A stretch of 64,000 bases of DNA from Nocardia miyunensis NBRC 108239 (GCF_001613065.1 NZ_BDBQ01000044.1:62001-126000), one strand, 5' to 3'; positions 20,184 through 29,438 are shown, counted from the first letter of the stretch. Notes: generated from the sequence alone by a model not told the origin. Translations and numbers: made by a program.

Positions 20184-21674
20184 ATGCCACAGCAGACCGC
20201 CGTCGTCGTTCTCGCTGCCGGAGCCGGAACTCGAATGCGGTCCAAGCTACCCAAGGTGCTGCACTCGATGGCCGGACGCAGCATGCTCGCGCACGCGCTG
20301 CATGCCGCCGACGAGATCGACCCGACCTACCTCGTCGCCGTCATCGGCCACGACCGGGCGCAGGTCGGCGCAGCGGTGAATGCCGTTGCGGCGGAACTGA
20401 ATCGGGAGATCGTCCCGGCCGTTCAGGACCAGCAGCTGGGCACCGGGCACGCCGTGCAGTGCGCCCTGGGCGCGCTGCCCGAGGACTTCACCGGCGATCT
20501 GCTCGTCACCTCCGCCGACGTGCCGCTGCTGGACGGGCACACCCTCTCGGCCCTGCTGGACGAACATCGCAGCTACCCCGAACGTTCGGCGGTCACGGTG
20601 CTGACCTTCGAGCCCGAGGATCCGAACGGATACGGCCGCATCGTGCGCGACGAGCAGGGCCGGGTGCTCGAGATCGTCGAACACGCCGACGCCACTCCGG
20701 AACAGGCCGCGATCAACGAGGTCAATTCCGGTGTGTACGTCTTCGACGCCGCCGTCCTGCGGATCATGATCGGCCGGCTGACCACCGCCAACGCCCAGCA
20801 CGAGCTGTATCTGACCGATGTGCTGAAGCTGGCTCGCGAGGCCGGGCATCCGGTGCACGGCGCGCGCCTGGTCGACGCGAACAAGGTGACCGGCGTCAAC
20901 GACCGGGTGCAGATGGCCGCGGCCGCGCGAACCCTGAACCGCTACATCCTCGAACGGCACATGCGCGCCGGGGTGACCGTCCTCGATCCGGCCACCACCT
21001 GGGTGGACGCGAGCGTGCGGATCGGCCGCGACGCGGTGCTGCGGCCCGGGGTGCAGTTGATGGGCAACACCGTCATCGGAGAGGACGCCGAGGTCGGGCC
21101 GGACAGCACGCTCACCGATGTCATCGTCGGCGACGGCGCGCGCGTGGTGCGCACCCACGGCGAGGGCGCGACCATCGGGCCCTCGGCCAGTATCGGCCCC
21201 TTCGCCTACCTGCGGCCCGGCACCATCGTCGGGATCTCCGGCAAGCTCGGGGCGTTCGTGGAGACCAAGAACGCCTCGATCGGCGCGCACACCAAGGTGC
21301 CGCATCTGACCTACGTCGGCGACGCGACGATCGGCGAGTACAGCAACATCGGCGCGTCCAGCGTGTTCGTCAACTACGACGGCGTCGACAAGCACCACAC
21401 CACGATCGGCTCACACGTCCGGACCGGCAGCGACACCATGTTCATCGCCCCGGTCACGGTCGGTGATGGAGCCTATTCCGCGGCGGGTACTGTGCTGCGT
21501 AGAAACGTTCCGCCCGGCGCTCTGGCCGTCTCGGGCGGCGCACAGCGCAATATCGAGGGCTGGGTGCAGCGGAAACGTCCAGGGACCGCATCAGCACAGG
21601 CCGCGGCCGAGGCACTAGAGGCCGCGGGTTCAGCGAGTCAAGCAACCGAGCAAAAGGATGGCGACAGAGAGTGA
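20184..21674 (+). CDS. glmU: bifunctional UDP-GlcNAc pyrophosphorylase / GlcN-1-P acetyltransferase
   Basis: The 496-residue product has an N-terminal nucleotidyltransferase half (LAAGAGTRMRSKLPKVLH near residues 11-28) and a C-terminal left-handed beta-helix acetyltransferase with the typical hexapeptide series and the end sequence ATIGEYSNIGASSVFVNYDG. It makes UDP-N-acetylglucosamine for peptidoglycan. The Ala/Glu-rich tail after residue ~465 is also seen in mycobacterial GlmU. GAGGGAGA precedes the ATG. The stop overlaps the prs start (GTGA), so the genes are co-transcribed. Confidence 0.97.
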   Translation: MPQQTAVVVLAAGAGTRMRSKLPKVLHSMAGRSMLAHALHAADEIDPTYLVAVIGHDRAQVGAAVNAVAAELNREIVPAVQDQQLGTGHAVQCALGALPEDFTGDLLVTSADVPLLDGHTLSALLDEHRSYPERSAVTVLTFEPEDPNGYGRIVRDEQGRVLEIVEHADATPEQAAINEVNSGVYVFDAAVLRIMIGRLTTANAQHELYLTDVLKLAREAGHPVHGARLVDANKVTGVNDRVQMAAAARTLNRYILERHMRAGVTVLDPATTWVDASVRIGRDAVLRPGVQLMGNTVIGEDAEVGPDSTLTDVIVGDGARVVRTHGEGATIGPSASIGPFAYLRPGTIVGISGKLGAFVETKNASIGAHTKVPHLTYVGDATIGEYSNIGASSVFVNYDGVDKHHTTIGSHVRTGSDTMFIAPVTVGDGAYSAAGTVLRRNVPPGALAVSGGAQRNIEGWVQRKRPGTASAQAAAEALEAAGSASQATEQKDGDRE

Positions 21675-22651
21675 CCGCATTCTCGACGGATAACCAGAAG
21701 AACCTGATGCTGTTCTCGGGGCGCTCCCACCCCGAGTTGGCCGAGCAGGTCGCGAAGGAGCTGGACGTCTCCATCACCCCGCAGACGGCTCGCGATTTCG
21801 CCAACGGCGAGATCTTCGTCCGGTTCGAGGAATCCGTGCGCGGCTCGGATGCCTTTGTGCTGCAAAGCTTTCCGGCCCCTCTGAACGAGTGGCTGATGGA
21901 GCACCTGATCATGATCGACGCGCTCAAGCGCGGGTCGGCCAAGCGGATCACCTCGGTGCTGCCGTTCTATCCGTACGCCCGGCAGGACAAGAAGCACCGC
22001 GGCCGCGAGCCGATCTCCGCACGCCTGGTCGCCGACATGCTCAAGACCGCGGGCGCGGACCGCATCATCACCGTCGATCTGCACACCGATCAGATCCAGG
22101 GCTTCTTCGACGGCCCGGTGGACCACATGCACGCGCTCGTGCAGCTGTCGGAGTACGTGCGCACGCACTACTCCACCGAGAACGTCACGGTCGTCTCCCC
22201 CGACGCGGGCCGGGTCAAGGTCGCCGAGAAGTGGGCCGACTCGCTCAGCGGCGCACCGGTCGCGTTCATCCACAAGACCCGCGACCCGCTGGTACCCAAC
22301 CAGGTCAAATCGCATCGCCCGGTCGGTGACGTCGAAGGCCGCACCTGCATCCTGATCGACGACATGATCGACACCGGCGGCACCATCGCCGAGGCCGTGC
22401 GCGTCCTGCGCGAGGCCGGTGCGGGCGACGTCGTCATCGCCGCCACCCACGGCGTCCTGTCGCACCCGGCAGCCGAGCGGCTGTCCTCCTGCGGCGCTAA
22501 GGAAGTCATCGTCACCAACACCCTGCCGATCACCGAGGACAAGAAGTTCCCGTCGCTGACGGTGCTGTCCATCGCCCCGCTGCTGGCCCGCACGATCCGC
22601 GAGGTCTTCGAGAACGGGTCCGTGACCGGCCTGTTCAACGGCAACGCCTGA
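21671..22651 (+). CDS. prs: ribose-phosphate pyrophosphokinase
   Basis: The 326-residue product is a class I PRPP synthase with FANGEIFVRFEESVRG near residues 38-53, the ATP-binding PYARQDKK, and the PRPP loop DDMIDTGGT near 230. It converts ribose 5-phosphate and ATP to PRPP for nucleotide, His, Trp and decaprenyl-phosphoarabinose synthesis. The GTG start overlaps the glmU stop by 4 bp. A very long inverted repeat begins 34 bp after its stop and may end transcription. Confidence 0.97.
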   Translation: MTAFSTDNQKNLMLFSGRSHPELAEQVAKELDVSITPQTARDFANGEIFVRFEESVRGSDAFVLQSFPAPLNEWLMEHLIMIDALKRGSAKRITSVLPFYPYARQDKKHRGREPISARLVADMLKTAGADRIITVDLHTDQIQGFFDGPVDHMHALVQLSEYVRTHYSTENVTVVSPDAGRVKVAEKWADSLSGAPVAFIHKTRDPLVPNQVKSHRPVGDVEGRTCILIDDMIDTGGTIAEAVRVLREAGAGDVVIAATHGVLSHPAAERLSSCGAKEVIVTNTLPITEDKKFPSLTVLSIAPLLARTIREVFENGSVTGLFNGNA

Positions 22652-22685
22652 GCTGTATTTTTGGCCTCCGCTCCGCTCCGGCGGG

Positions 22686-22778
22686 TTTTTCGGCGCCCTG
22701 AAGGCTCGTCGTTGCACGGCCGAGACTCGGCCTTCGGCCATGCGCTTCGACCGTGCAACGACGAGCCGCGCCGAAAAA
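22686..22778 (+). repeat. long two-part inverted repeat downstream of prs
   Basis: TTTTTCGGCGC (22686-22696) and GGCTCGTCGTTGCACGG (22703-22719) are each matched exactly by CCGTGCAACGACGAGCC (22751-22767) and GCGCCGAAAAA (22768-22778). This gives 28 perfectly paired bases with a 6-base bulge on the left arm and a 31-base loop. It may terminate prs transcription in both directions. The preceding TTGGCCTCCGCTCCGCTCC and CGGCGGGTT recur, with changes, at 59771-59797, suggesting a dispersed element. The rest of the gap (22779-23083) shows only a 7-bp stem CTGTCGG/CCGACAG and no gene. Confidence 0.7.
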
Positions 22779-23083
22779 CATTGGGTTGATGTTGCTGGCC
22801 TGAGGTTTCCGGCGCACAGAGACGCTTCGCTGTCTGAGCGCGTTCGAGACGCAACGGTTGGGCTGTCGGCTCACCTTTCCCGACAGCATTGCGAACTTGT
22901 TCCGCGATAAGGCGCTGGGGCCTGGCGGACGGACAACTCGAGGTCCGCTGCCGGGCGCGTTTACATCTGTTGGACCTGCTTGTTCTCGCACAACGTGGGG
23001 CGCTGCGCATTCTCTCCGGCCCGGATCGGCGGTAGCGTTGGGCTATTACCCATGGTGGGCTTGTGGTGGAGAGGCGGTATGCC

Positions 23084-23404
23084 ATGACCACGGCATCGGG
23101 ACCGGATCAGGAACAGGATCCGCTGGTCGAAGAGGTGCTCGAGATGGACGACGACGAGCCGGACCTCGATTACGACATGGGGGATGACGAGCAGGCCGAC
23201 GAGGTCCGCGAGTACGAGCGGTACATCAGCGATCCGCCGAGCAATCTGGTGATCGACTATCACGAGGACGGCGGACGGCAGGGCATCGCCCGCGATCTCG
23301 AACAGTCCTGGACTCGGCGGCGGCACCGTGACGAGGAACGCGCCGAGGACGATCGCCCGGCCGAACTCGCGGCGATGGAGGTGGTCGAGGAACCGGGTGA
23401 CTGA
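23084..23404 (+). CDS. small acidic hypothetical protein
   Basis: The 106-residue product is strongly acidic in its first half (VLEMDDDEPDLDYDMGDDEQ) and charged throughout, with no membrane segment and no domain I recognise; it has the look of the DUF5709-type acidic actinobacterial proteins, but I cannot confirm this. ATG 23084 follows GGAGAGG by 9 bases; a GTG at 23063 is an alternative. The next small gene follows after 77 bp on the same strand. Confidence 0.5.
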   Translation: MTTASGPDQEQDPLVEEVLEMDDDEPDLDYDMGDDEQADEVREYERYISDPPSNLVIDYHEDGGRQGIARDLEQSWTRRRHRDEERAEDDRPAELAAMEVVEEPGD

Positions 23405-23481
23405 GCAGATCGCCGCGCGCGGATCGCGCTGTCGTGGTAACCACTACGTACAGGCGATTATCGACAGCGAGGGGGTGCGGT

Positions 23482-23871
23482 GTGGGAACCGAATCCGACA
23501 ATCCCGACGCCAGCTGGCAGTACCCGGGCGGCCACCGGCCCGGGCGCCCCGGCTCGGCCGAGGACGACGCGTCCGGAACCTGGAAATGCCTCGGCCCCGA
23601 TCCCGTTCCGCCACACGGTAATCCGGCCCCATCGCCGATGCACCCGGTCGCCGGGCTGTTCTCCGCCATCGCCTTCGTCTGCGCCGGGCTCACCCTGCTG
23701 TCCTGTCTGTGGCTGCTGGGGCCGATCGGCGCGATCCTGGGCGCGGTGGGGCATGTGCGCGGCGAACGTCTCGGGAAATGGGCCGGTCTGGCCTCGGTCG
23801 CGGCGACGGTGGTGAGCCTGATCGTCTACCACTTCGCCCCGCGGGATCTGACCCTGGACGGGTCGCGCTAG
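23482..23871 (+). CDS. small membrane protein with Pro/Gly-rich N-terminus
   Basis: The 129-residue product has ~55 hydrophilic Pro/Gly-rich residues followed by two hydrophobic segments (AGLFSAIAFVCAGLTLLSCL and, after VRGERLGKWAG, LASVAATVVSLIVYHFA). The pattern resembles actinobacterial DUF4190-like membrane proteins, but the function is unknown. GTG 23482 with GAGGGGG upstream is the chosen start; a longer frame opens at 23434. It ends 9 bp before the DUF2461 gene. Confidence 0.55.
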   Translation: MGTESDNPDASWQYPGGHRPGRPGSAEDDASGTWKCLGPDPVPPHGNPAPSPMHPVAGLFSAIAFVCAGLTLLSCLWLLGPIGAILGAVGHVRGERLGKWAGLASVAATVVSLIVYHFAPRDLTLDGSR

Positions 23872-23880
23872 GTTGACAGC

Positions 23881-24513
23881 ATGAGCCGATTCATCGGGTT
23901 CCCGCTGGCCGGGCTCGACTTCTACGAGGATTTGGAAGCCGATAATTCGAAGGCGTTCTGGACCGCGCACAAGCACGTCTACGATTCCGCGGTCCGCGAT
24001 CCGATGACCGCGCTGGTGGCCGAACTGGAGGACGACTTCGGTCCGGCCAAGATCTTCCGCCCCTACCGCGACGTGCGATTCTCCAAGGACAAGAAGCCCT
24101 ACAAGAACCACCAGGGCGCGGTGGCGCACGTGGCGCCGGGCGCGGGGTGGTACGTACAGATCGGCGCCCCGGGACTGTTCGTCGCGGGCGGGCTGTATTC
24201 GGCCTCCCCGGAACAACTTTCGCGACTGCGCGCGACGATCGACGACGAGGTCCGCGGGCGCGAACTCGAGGGGATTCTGGCCGCGGTGACCGCCGCCGGA
24301 TACACCGTCGGCGGCGACCGGCTCAAGACCCGCCCCAAGGGCTACCCGGCCGACCACCCGCGGATCGAGCTGCTACGGCACCGGTCGCTGGTGGTGAGCC
24401 GGGAGTTCGGCGCACCCGCCTGGCTGGAAACGCCACGTGCCGCAAAACATATCCGCGGTTCCTGGGAGACGATGCGCCCGATCGTGGAATGGCTTGCGGC
24501 CGTGGTCGGTTGA
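23881..24513 (+). CDS. DUF2461 (TIGR02453) family protein
   Basis: The 210-residue product has the family features: FYEDLEADNSKAFWTAHK near the N-terminus, RDVRFSKDKKPYKNHQGA in the centre and LKTRPKGYPADHPRIELL later. The family is widespread and of unknown function. ATG 23881 follows the previous stop closely, suggesting one transcript with the small membrane protein. It converges with the ABC permease gene 16 bp downstream. Confidence 0.85.
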   Translation: MSRFIGFPLAGLDFYEDLEADNSKAFWTAHKHVYDSAVRDPMTALVAELEDDFGPAKIFRPYRDVRFSKDKKPYKNHQGAVAHVAPGAGWYVQIGAPGLFVAGGLYSASPEQLSRLRATIDDEVRGRELEGILAAVTAAGYTVGGDRLKTRPKGYPADHPRIELLRHRSLVVSREFGAPAWLETPRAAKHIRGSWETMRPIVEWLAAVVG

Positions 24514-24529
24514 GCGTGCGAAGCGGCGC

Positions 24530-25393
24530 TCAGGTTCGCTGTGCGGGTCCGCGTGCGCCGAGGCCGAGGCGTTTGAGCGCGTAGGCATCCAGTTGGCTCA
24601 GCAGCCCGTTCAGGATCAGGGTCATCACCACCAGGATGATCAGCCCGGCGAACTCCCCGGCGGCGTCCAGGGCCATGGCGGAGTTGAACAGTTCGTGGCC
24701 CACGCCTTTGGACGAGGCGATGAACTCCCCGCCGATGACGCCGAGAATGGCCAGCGGACCACCCGCCTTGAGCGCGGCGAAGAATGGTGAGGCGAGCGTC
24801 GGTATCGTCACGTAGAAGAGCACATGGTGGGTGCGCCCGCCCATCATCTGAATACCTTGCACGAGTTCACGATCGGTCTGCCGCAACCCCAGATACAGGT
24901 TGTAGAACATCACGAAGGCCACACCCATGGCAGCGATCGTGATCTTCGACCACGCGCCGATTCCGAAGAACAGCATGAAAAGCGGCGCCAGCGCGATCTT
25001 GGGAATTCCGTTGATCGCCGCCATCAGCGGTTCGAGCACCCGGCCGGCCGTGGTGAAGGAACCGAGCAGCAGCCCCAGTACGGCGCCGAACAAGATGCCG
25101 AGGCCGAATCCCACCACCACCTCGACGGTGGTCGCCCAGATATCGATCCATCCCTTCGAGGAGATCAGCGTGTCCCACAGGGACACCGCCACCTCGGTCG
25201 GTCGGCTGATCGCGTAATCCGGGATCAATGTCCCGCTCACCAGCTGCCACACGGCCAGCACGGCGACGATGACCACGATGCGCATGGCCACGACCGTGCC
25301 ATTGCTCCAACCCGCGCCTTTCGGCCGTTTTCGCGCGGGCGCGACGACCTCGACTTTTCTCGTACTCTGTTCGATATTCTCCGCGGTTACCAT
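24530..25393 (-). CDS. ABC importer permease (TauC/SsuC type), importer 1
   Basis: The 287-residue product has about six membrane segments and the binding-protein-dependent transport loop (TVEVVVGFGLGILFGA, later LAILGVIGGEFIASSKGVGH). Permeases of this class pair with SsuB/TauB ATPases and NMT1/SsuA binding proteins to import sulfonates, nitrate, pyrimidines or aromatic acids. ATG 25393 with GGGAAGGAA upstream is preferred to 25489. It is the last gene of a five-gene operon (ATPase, DUF3500, decarboxylase-like protein, binding protein, permease). Confidence 0.85.
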   Translation of the reverse strand: MVTAENIEQSTRKVEVVAPARKRPKGAGWSNGTVVAMRIVVIVAVLAVWQLVSGTLIPDYAISRPTEVAVSLWDTLISSKGWIDIWATTVEVVVGFGLGILFGAVLGLLLGSFTTAGRVLEPLMAAINGIPKIALAPLFMLFFGIGAWSKITIAAMGVAFVMFYNLYLGLRQTDRELVQGIQMMGGRTHHVLFYVTIPTLASPFFAALKAGGPLAILGVIGGEFIASSKGVGHELFNSAMALDAAGEFAGLIILVVMTLILNGLLSQLDAYALKRLGLGARGPAQRT

Positions 25394-25424
25394 TTCGGTT
25401 CCTTCCCGGTCCACCCTGAACACG

Positions 25425-26444
25425 TCATTGCGGCAGATATTCGTTGGTCCAGTTGGAGTGGGTGATCTTCGTTCCCTTGGGAAGCGCACCCTCGGCGTTG
25501 AGGAATGCCATGGTGGTTTTCCATCCGGAATCGTTCATGGTGTTGCTCTCGGGCCAATCGACCTGCCGCAGACTGCGCAACAACACCGCGTCAGGGATAC
25601 CTTTCAAAACCTTCTTCGCGACGCCCAACGACTCGTCCTCGTGCGAATGCATGAATTTCGTGGCCTGCTGGATCGCGCCGACGAACTTCTGGACGATGTC
25701 CGGATGCTCGTCGACGTAGCTCTGCCGGGCCACCACGATCTGGCCGTATCCGGTCTTCGGAATCGACCACGCCGGAACGGTTTCCGGACTAGCCACGACC
25801 ACGCCGTCACCGGCCGCCTGGACCGCCAGCGGAATCGGCTCCGAGGTGACGAACCAGTCGATCCGGTTGTTGTTCAGCGCGGCCTTGTCCGCGGCCGGAC
25901 TCGGCAGCGACACATAGCGGACGCGGGAGGGGTCGACTCCGTAGGCGCGCATGAAAATTCCGGCCTGCCCCCTGGTCGTGGCCGAACTCGCCCCGCCCGT
26001 CGAACCGATCAGGGCCTTGGCCACCGTCGCGGGCGGAGTCCGCTCGGTCAAGCCGTGCGCCTGGGCGAACTTCTTGCTGACGATGAGCCCGATCGGATTG
26101 CCGACCGCGTTCATCGAGACCCCGACCTCCGGGATCTTGCGGCCGACGGCGGTCAGGAAGTCGGTCGGGCTGTCGTTGTAGAACTGCACCGAATCCGATT
26201 CCAGGGCCGCCGCCCCGATCGAGGCGGTCAACGTCACGAACTTGACGTCCAGGCCCGCGGCACGGAAATAGCCGTTGGCATCGGCCACGTGCAGCTGCGT
26301 GTCGAAGATGCTGCCCCCGACTCCGACGGTCACCGTCGTGCGACCGTCGGAGTCCCCGCACGCGGTCACCAGCGCCGCACCGAGCGCCAGGATCACCGCG
26401 AGCACACCGAGTCGATTGCGGCGCTTCACCATTGAATCGCGCAT
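25425..26444 (-). CDS. lipoprotein substrate-binding protein (NMT1/SsuA type), importer 1
   Basis: The 339-residue product has a lipoprotein signal (basic N-terminus, hydrophobic stretch LGVLAVILALGAALVTAC with the lipobox Cys) and then the periplasmic-binding-protein fold: VGGSIFDTQLHVADANGYF and a long C-terminal lobe. It should sit on the outer face of the membrane and deliver ligand to the permease 31 bp downstream. The ligand is unknown; the island context suggests an aromatic or small dicarboxylic acid. An internal ATG four codons in is an equally good start. Confidence 0.85.
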   Translation of the reverse strand: MRDSMVKRRNRLGVLAVILALGAALVTACGDSDGRTTVTVGVGGSIFDTQLHVADANGYFRAAGLDVKFVTLTASIGAAALESDSVQFYNDSPTDFLTAVGRKIPEVGVSMNAVGNPIGLIVSKKFAQAHGLTERTPPATVAKALIGSTGGASSATTRGQAGIFMRAYGVDPSRVRYVSLPSPAADKAALNNNRIDWFVTSEPIPLAVQAAGDGVVVASPETVPAWSIPKTGYGQIVVARQSYVDEHPDIVQKFVGAIQQATKFMHSHEDESLGVAKKVLKGIPDAVLLRSLRQVDWPESNTMNDSGWKTTMAFLNAEGALPKGTKITHSNWTNEYLPQ

Positions 26445-26448
26445 CCGG

Positions 26449-27327
26449 CTAACCGCCGAGGCGTGCTGGCGGAACTCCGAGGGCGTCGCACGACTGTGCG
26501 ACCAGCTCGTCGAAGTCGACCGGCCGAGGGATCACCTGTTGTTCGAGCGCGAAGGCGGCGGCTTCGGAGATCGGACCGCGGAGCGCTTCGAAACCGGCCG
26601 AATCACGTTGTGCCGCACCGGATGCCGCACTCTCGGAGACGACCTCGCGCATGGCGTCGTACACGGCGCAGATCGTCTCCGAATGCTCCCGCGCCGCCTC
26701 GACGGTGACGCCGATGATGTGGTTGACCGGCGCGAACCCCTTGCTCACAGTCCACTGCGCCGCGACGTCGAGCGCGTCGGGAATGGCCGTGCGAATGCGA
26801 TCGTCCGAGGGGAGTTCATTGCCCATGATGCCGAAATCGAGACGGCCCTCCAGGAAGTCCTTCTGCAATTTCTCGCCCGCCGGCGCGCGGCTCACCCACT
26901 CGGGATCGGTGTACTCGTCCACGTGCCCGCCCTCGTACACGATCCAATTCACCTTGCGCAGGTCGACCCCGTACTGCTGCGCGAGAAATCCCCGCATCCA
27001 CACGCCGGTGGTCTGGCTCCAGGACCGGACGCCGACGCTGCGGCCCTCGACATCCCCGACCGAAAGGTCCGAACACGTCACGAGCGTCTGGTGCTGGAAC
27101 CGGGTCAGCGCGGTGATCGGCAGCAACACGACCGGCTTCCCGTACGCGACCGCCTGCAACAGGGTCGCCACCGCGAATTCGCAGATATCGGGCGACTCGC
27201 CGTTCAGGAAACCGCGCGACGCCTTGTGCACCGGTTCGACGTCGAGCCTTTCCAGCGGCGCCCCGACCGTGGCGGCCGCCTTTTCGGCCGCGCCTGCCAG
27301 ATCGTCACGACCAACTACCAGTTTCAT
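26449..27327 (-). CDS. 4,5-dihydroxyphthalate decarboxylase-like protein, copy 1
   Basis: The 292-residue product lacks a signal peptide. It has the Pht5-type signature: GRSVGVRSWSQTTGVWMRG (residues ~95-113), then YGVDLRKVNWIVYEGGHVDEY. Pht5 decarboxylates 4,5-dihydroxyphthalate to protocatechuate and has the type 2 binding-protein fold, so a soluble ligand-binding role is also possible. It sits between the DUF3500 gene and the binding-protein gene, 4 bp before the latter. Two further paralogues lie at 35496-36383 and 40980-41963. Confidence 0.75.
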   Translation of the reverse strand: MKLVVGRDDLAGAAEKAAATVGAPLERLDVEPVHKASRGFLNGESPDICEFAVATLLQAVAYGKPVVLLPITALTRFQHQTLVTCSDLSVGDVEGRSVGVRSWSQTTGVWMRGFLAQQYGVDLRKVNWIVYEGGHVDEYTDPEWVSRAPAGEKLQKDFLEGRLDFGIMGNELPSDDRIRTAIPDALDVAAQWTVSKGFAPVNHIIGVTVEAAREHSETICAVYDAMREVVSESAASGAAQRDSAGFEALRGPISEAAAFALEQQVIPRPVDFDELVAQSCDALGVPPARLGG

Positions 27328-27375
27328 AGTTCCTCCACATAGGTAAGCATTCGAATTCGTTTCTCACTCATGAGG

Positions 27376-28584
27376 TCAGTGACCGTGCGGACCGTGACTG
27401 TGACTGTGGCCGTGCGGGCCGTGGCTGTGCGGCTCGTGCCCGTTCGGCCCGTGATGGTGCCGCTCGTGATGCTGGCGCAGCAGGTCGACGCCGTAGTCGT
27501 TGCCGTTCGGCGTGCGGACGATGGTGTGGATATGGCGACGGGTCGGCACATCGTTGTCGAACATCACCCCGGCCTGATGTTCGAATTCGATGAGGATCAC
27601 CGGGCTGTGCAGCCGGTAGTAGAAGACCCCGTTCGCGTCACCGGCCCAGGCGAAATGCGTCTCCGATTCCTTGGCCAGGACCTCGTCCATGCGCACCGCG
27701 GCGTGCCCGTCGTTGGCGCGATTGACATACAGCCCGAGCAGGTCCCGCGCGATCGCGTTCTGTTCCAGGGTCAGGTCGCCGAGTGCGATGCCCGAATAGT
27801 TCAGCTCGAAATTGTCTCGGAAGGCTCCGACGAACAATTCCGGAGGCAGTTCGTCGGCGATCGTCGCGGCCTTGCGCTGCTGCTCGGTCAGACTGGAGAA
27901 CAGATTCCGGCCCACGGCCTCCTCCCGCCCGAAAGCGCGGATCCCCGCGTACTTCCCGGCTTCCGCGAGCACCGGTTCGGCCCCGAGGAAACTCGGGGTG
28001 AGCACCATCTGATCGCCCACGAACGCGCAGTTGACGTTCACGTGGTGACCGTCCAGCTGCCATCCCCAGGGACCGCCGGTCTCCGGCTCCCCGTAGATGC
28101 TGAACCAGTACATCCACTCGTTCAGCAGATCGACCTCGTCGCGCAGTTCGCCGATCGTGAGGTTGAGCCGCATCAGATCGATGACCTGCGTGTAACCCGC
28201 CGCGCTGAGACTGCGCCGCAGGATCTCCATCACCAGATCGCGGGTGGTCTCGTCGAGGTCCTCCAGGCACAGCCCGTGGCGCAGGAAGTAGCGCGCGCCG
28301 TTCGACCAGTGCCGCCAGGACACATCGCCCATCGCGAAGCGCGCCTCGGCCAACTGCCGCGGGGTGAGCGCGGCCAAGTAGTTCTCGGCCGAACGCCGTA
28401 TCCCGCTGACGTCGACGCCGGTGCTGCGCTGCGGGAACAACCCGGATACCAGGCCATCGGAGGTGCCGACCCCGCGGAAAGGCTCTGCCGCAGCACGTTT
28501 GCGCCACTCGACCTTCGCCAGCAACTCCGGTGTCCACACCTCCGGCCGCCGCGTGGGCGCAGGTCCCCGATTACGCAGTCCCAT
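27376..28584 (-). CDS. DUF3500 protein with His-rich C-terminal tail
   Basis: The 402-residue product matches DUF3500: LDGHHVNVNCAFVGDQMVLTPSFLG in the middle (split here at the conserved HH), LHSPVILIEFEHQAG, and HIHTIVRTPNGNDYGVDLLRQHH near the end. The conserved His residues suggest a metal site. The last ~31 residues hold 14 His in HxH and GPHGH repeats, a metal-binding tail resembling those of UreE and HypB. No signal peptide is present, so the protein is cytosolic. The function of DUF3500 is not known; here it is bracketed by importer and decarboxylase-like genes. ATG 28584 has GGAGAAA upstream. Confidence 0.75.
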   Translation of the reverse strand: MGLRNRGPAPTRRPEVWTPELLAKVEWRKRAAAEPFRGVGTSDGLVSGLFPQRSTGVDVSGIRRSAENYLAALTPRQLAEARFAMGDVSWRHWSNGARYFLRHGLCLEDLDETTRDLVMEILRRSLSAAGYTQVIDLMRLNLTIGELRDEVDLLNEWMYWFSIYGEPETGGPWGWQLDGHHVNVNCAFVGDQMVLTPSFLGAEPVLAEAGKYAGIRAFGREEAVGRNLFSSLTEQQRKAATIADELPPELFVGAFRDNFELNYSGIALGDLTLEQNAIARDLLGLYVNRANDGHAAVRMDEVLAKESETHFAWAGDANGVFYYRLHSPVILIEFEHQAGVMFDNDVPTRRHIHTIVRTPNGNDYGVDLLRQHHERHHHGPNGHEPHSHGPHGHSHSHGPHGH

Positions 28585-28634
28585 TGATATTTCTCCTTCG
28601 CGGTCCACGCTCGACGCCCGCGGACCTGGCTTTC

Positions 28635-29438
28635 TCATACGTGGGCATTCGCTGTGTCCAGCTCCGCCTTGAACAGGCTCCACAGGTCGTTGTAGAGCTC
28701 GGAGAATTCGCTCGTCTCGATCAGGGAGCCGATGTGCCGGGGACGTTCGAACGGAATCGGCAGGATCCGGCGGACCGTGCCGGGCCCGCTGGACATCACG
28801 ATGACCTCGTCGGCGAGGTAGATCGCCTCGTTGAGGTCGTGCGTGACGAAAACGAGCGTGCCGTTCTGCTCCTCCCACAGATCGAGCAGGTCCTGCTGGA
28901 GTTTGAGCCGGGTGATCGCGTCCAGCGGCCCGAAGGGCTCGTCCATCAGCACGATCGACGGATCGTAGATCAGCGCGCGCGCGATCGAGACGCGCTTCTG
29001 CATTCCGCCGGACAGCTCCCGCGGATAGTGATTCTCGAAACCGGTGAGCCCGACGAGTTCGACCCAGTGGGCGATCCGTTCGGCGCGCTCGTTCTTCGGG
29101 ACGTTGCGGAACTTCAGCGCGAGTCCGATATTGGCCCGCACGCTGAGCCAGGGCAGCAGATTGGCGCGCTGGGTCACGTAGGCGGCCGTGGAGTTGACGG
29201 TCGTGACGGGTTCGCTGTCGAAGTAGACCCGGCCCTGCGAGGGCGTGAGCAGTCCCGACGCGAGGTCGAGAACCGTGCTCTTACCGCATCCGCTGGGACC
29301 GATCACGGCGATGAACTTCCGTCGGGTGACCTGGAACGACACGTCGCGAATGGCGGGCCTGTGGCTCCCTGGGAATTCCAGTGTGACGTCCTCGAAACGG
29401 AGCACTTCCGCATCCGTATCGGGCTGAATGGTCGACAT
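28635..29438 (-). CDS. ABC importer ATPase (TauB/SsuB type), importer 1
   Basis: The 267-residue product has Walker A GPSGCGKST near residue 51, the ABC signature LSGGMQKR, Walker B IVLMDEPFGPLD and the switch His in FVTHDLNEA. It would drive the permease and lipoprotein encoded downstream in the same operon. ATG 29438 has AAGGAG six bases upstream and is preferred to 29459. It is the first gene of the operon; a TTGTnnnACAA palindrome lies ~126 bp before the start. Confidence 0.9.
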   Translation of the reverse strand: MSTIQPDTDAEVLRFEDVTLEFPGSHRPAIRDVSFQVTRRKFIAVIGPSGCGKSTVLDLASGLLTPSQGRVYFDSEPVTTVNSTAAYVTQRANLLPWLSVRANIGLALKFRNVPKNERAERIAHWVELVGLTGFENHYPRELSGGMQKRVSIARALIYDPSIVLMDEPFGPLDAITRLKLQQDLLDLWEEQNGTLVFVTHDLNEAIYLADEVIVMSSGPGTVRRILPIPFERPRHIGSLIETSEFSELYNDLWSLFKAELDTANAHV

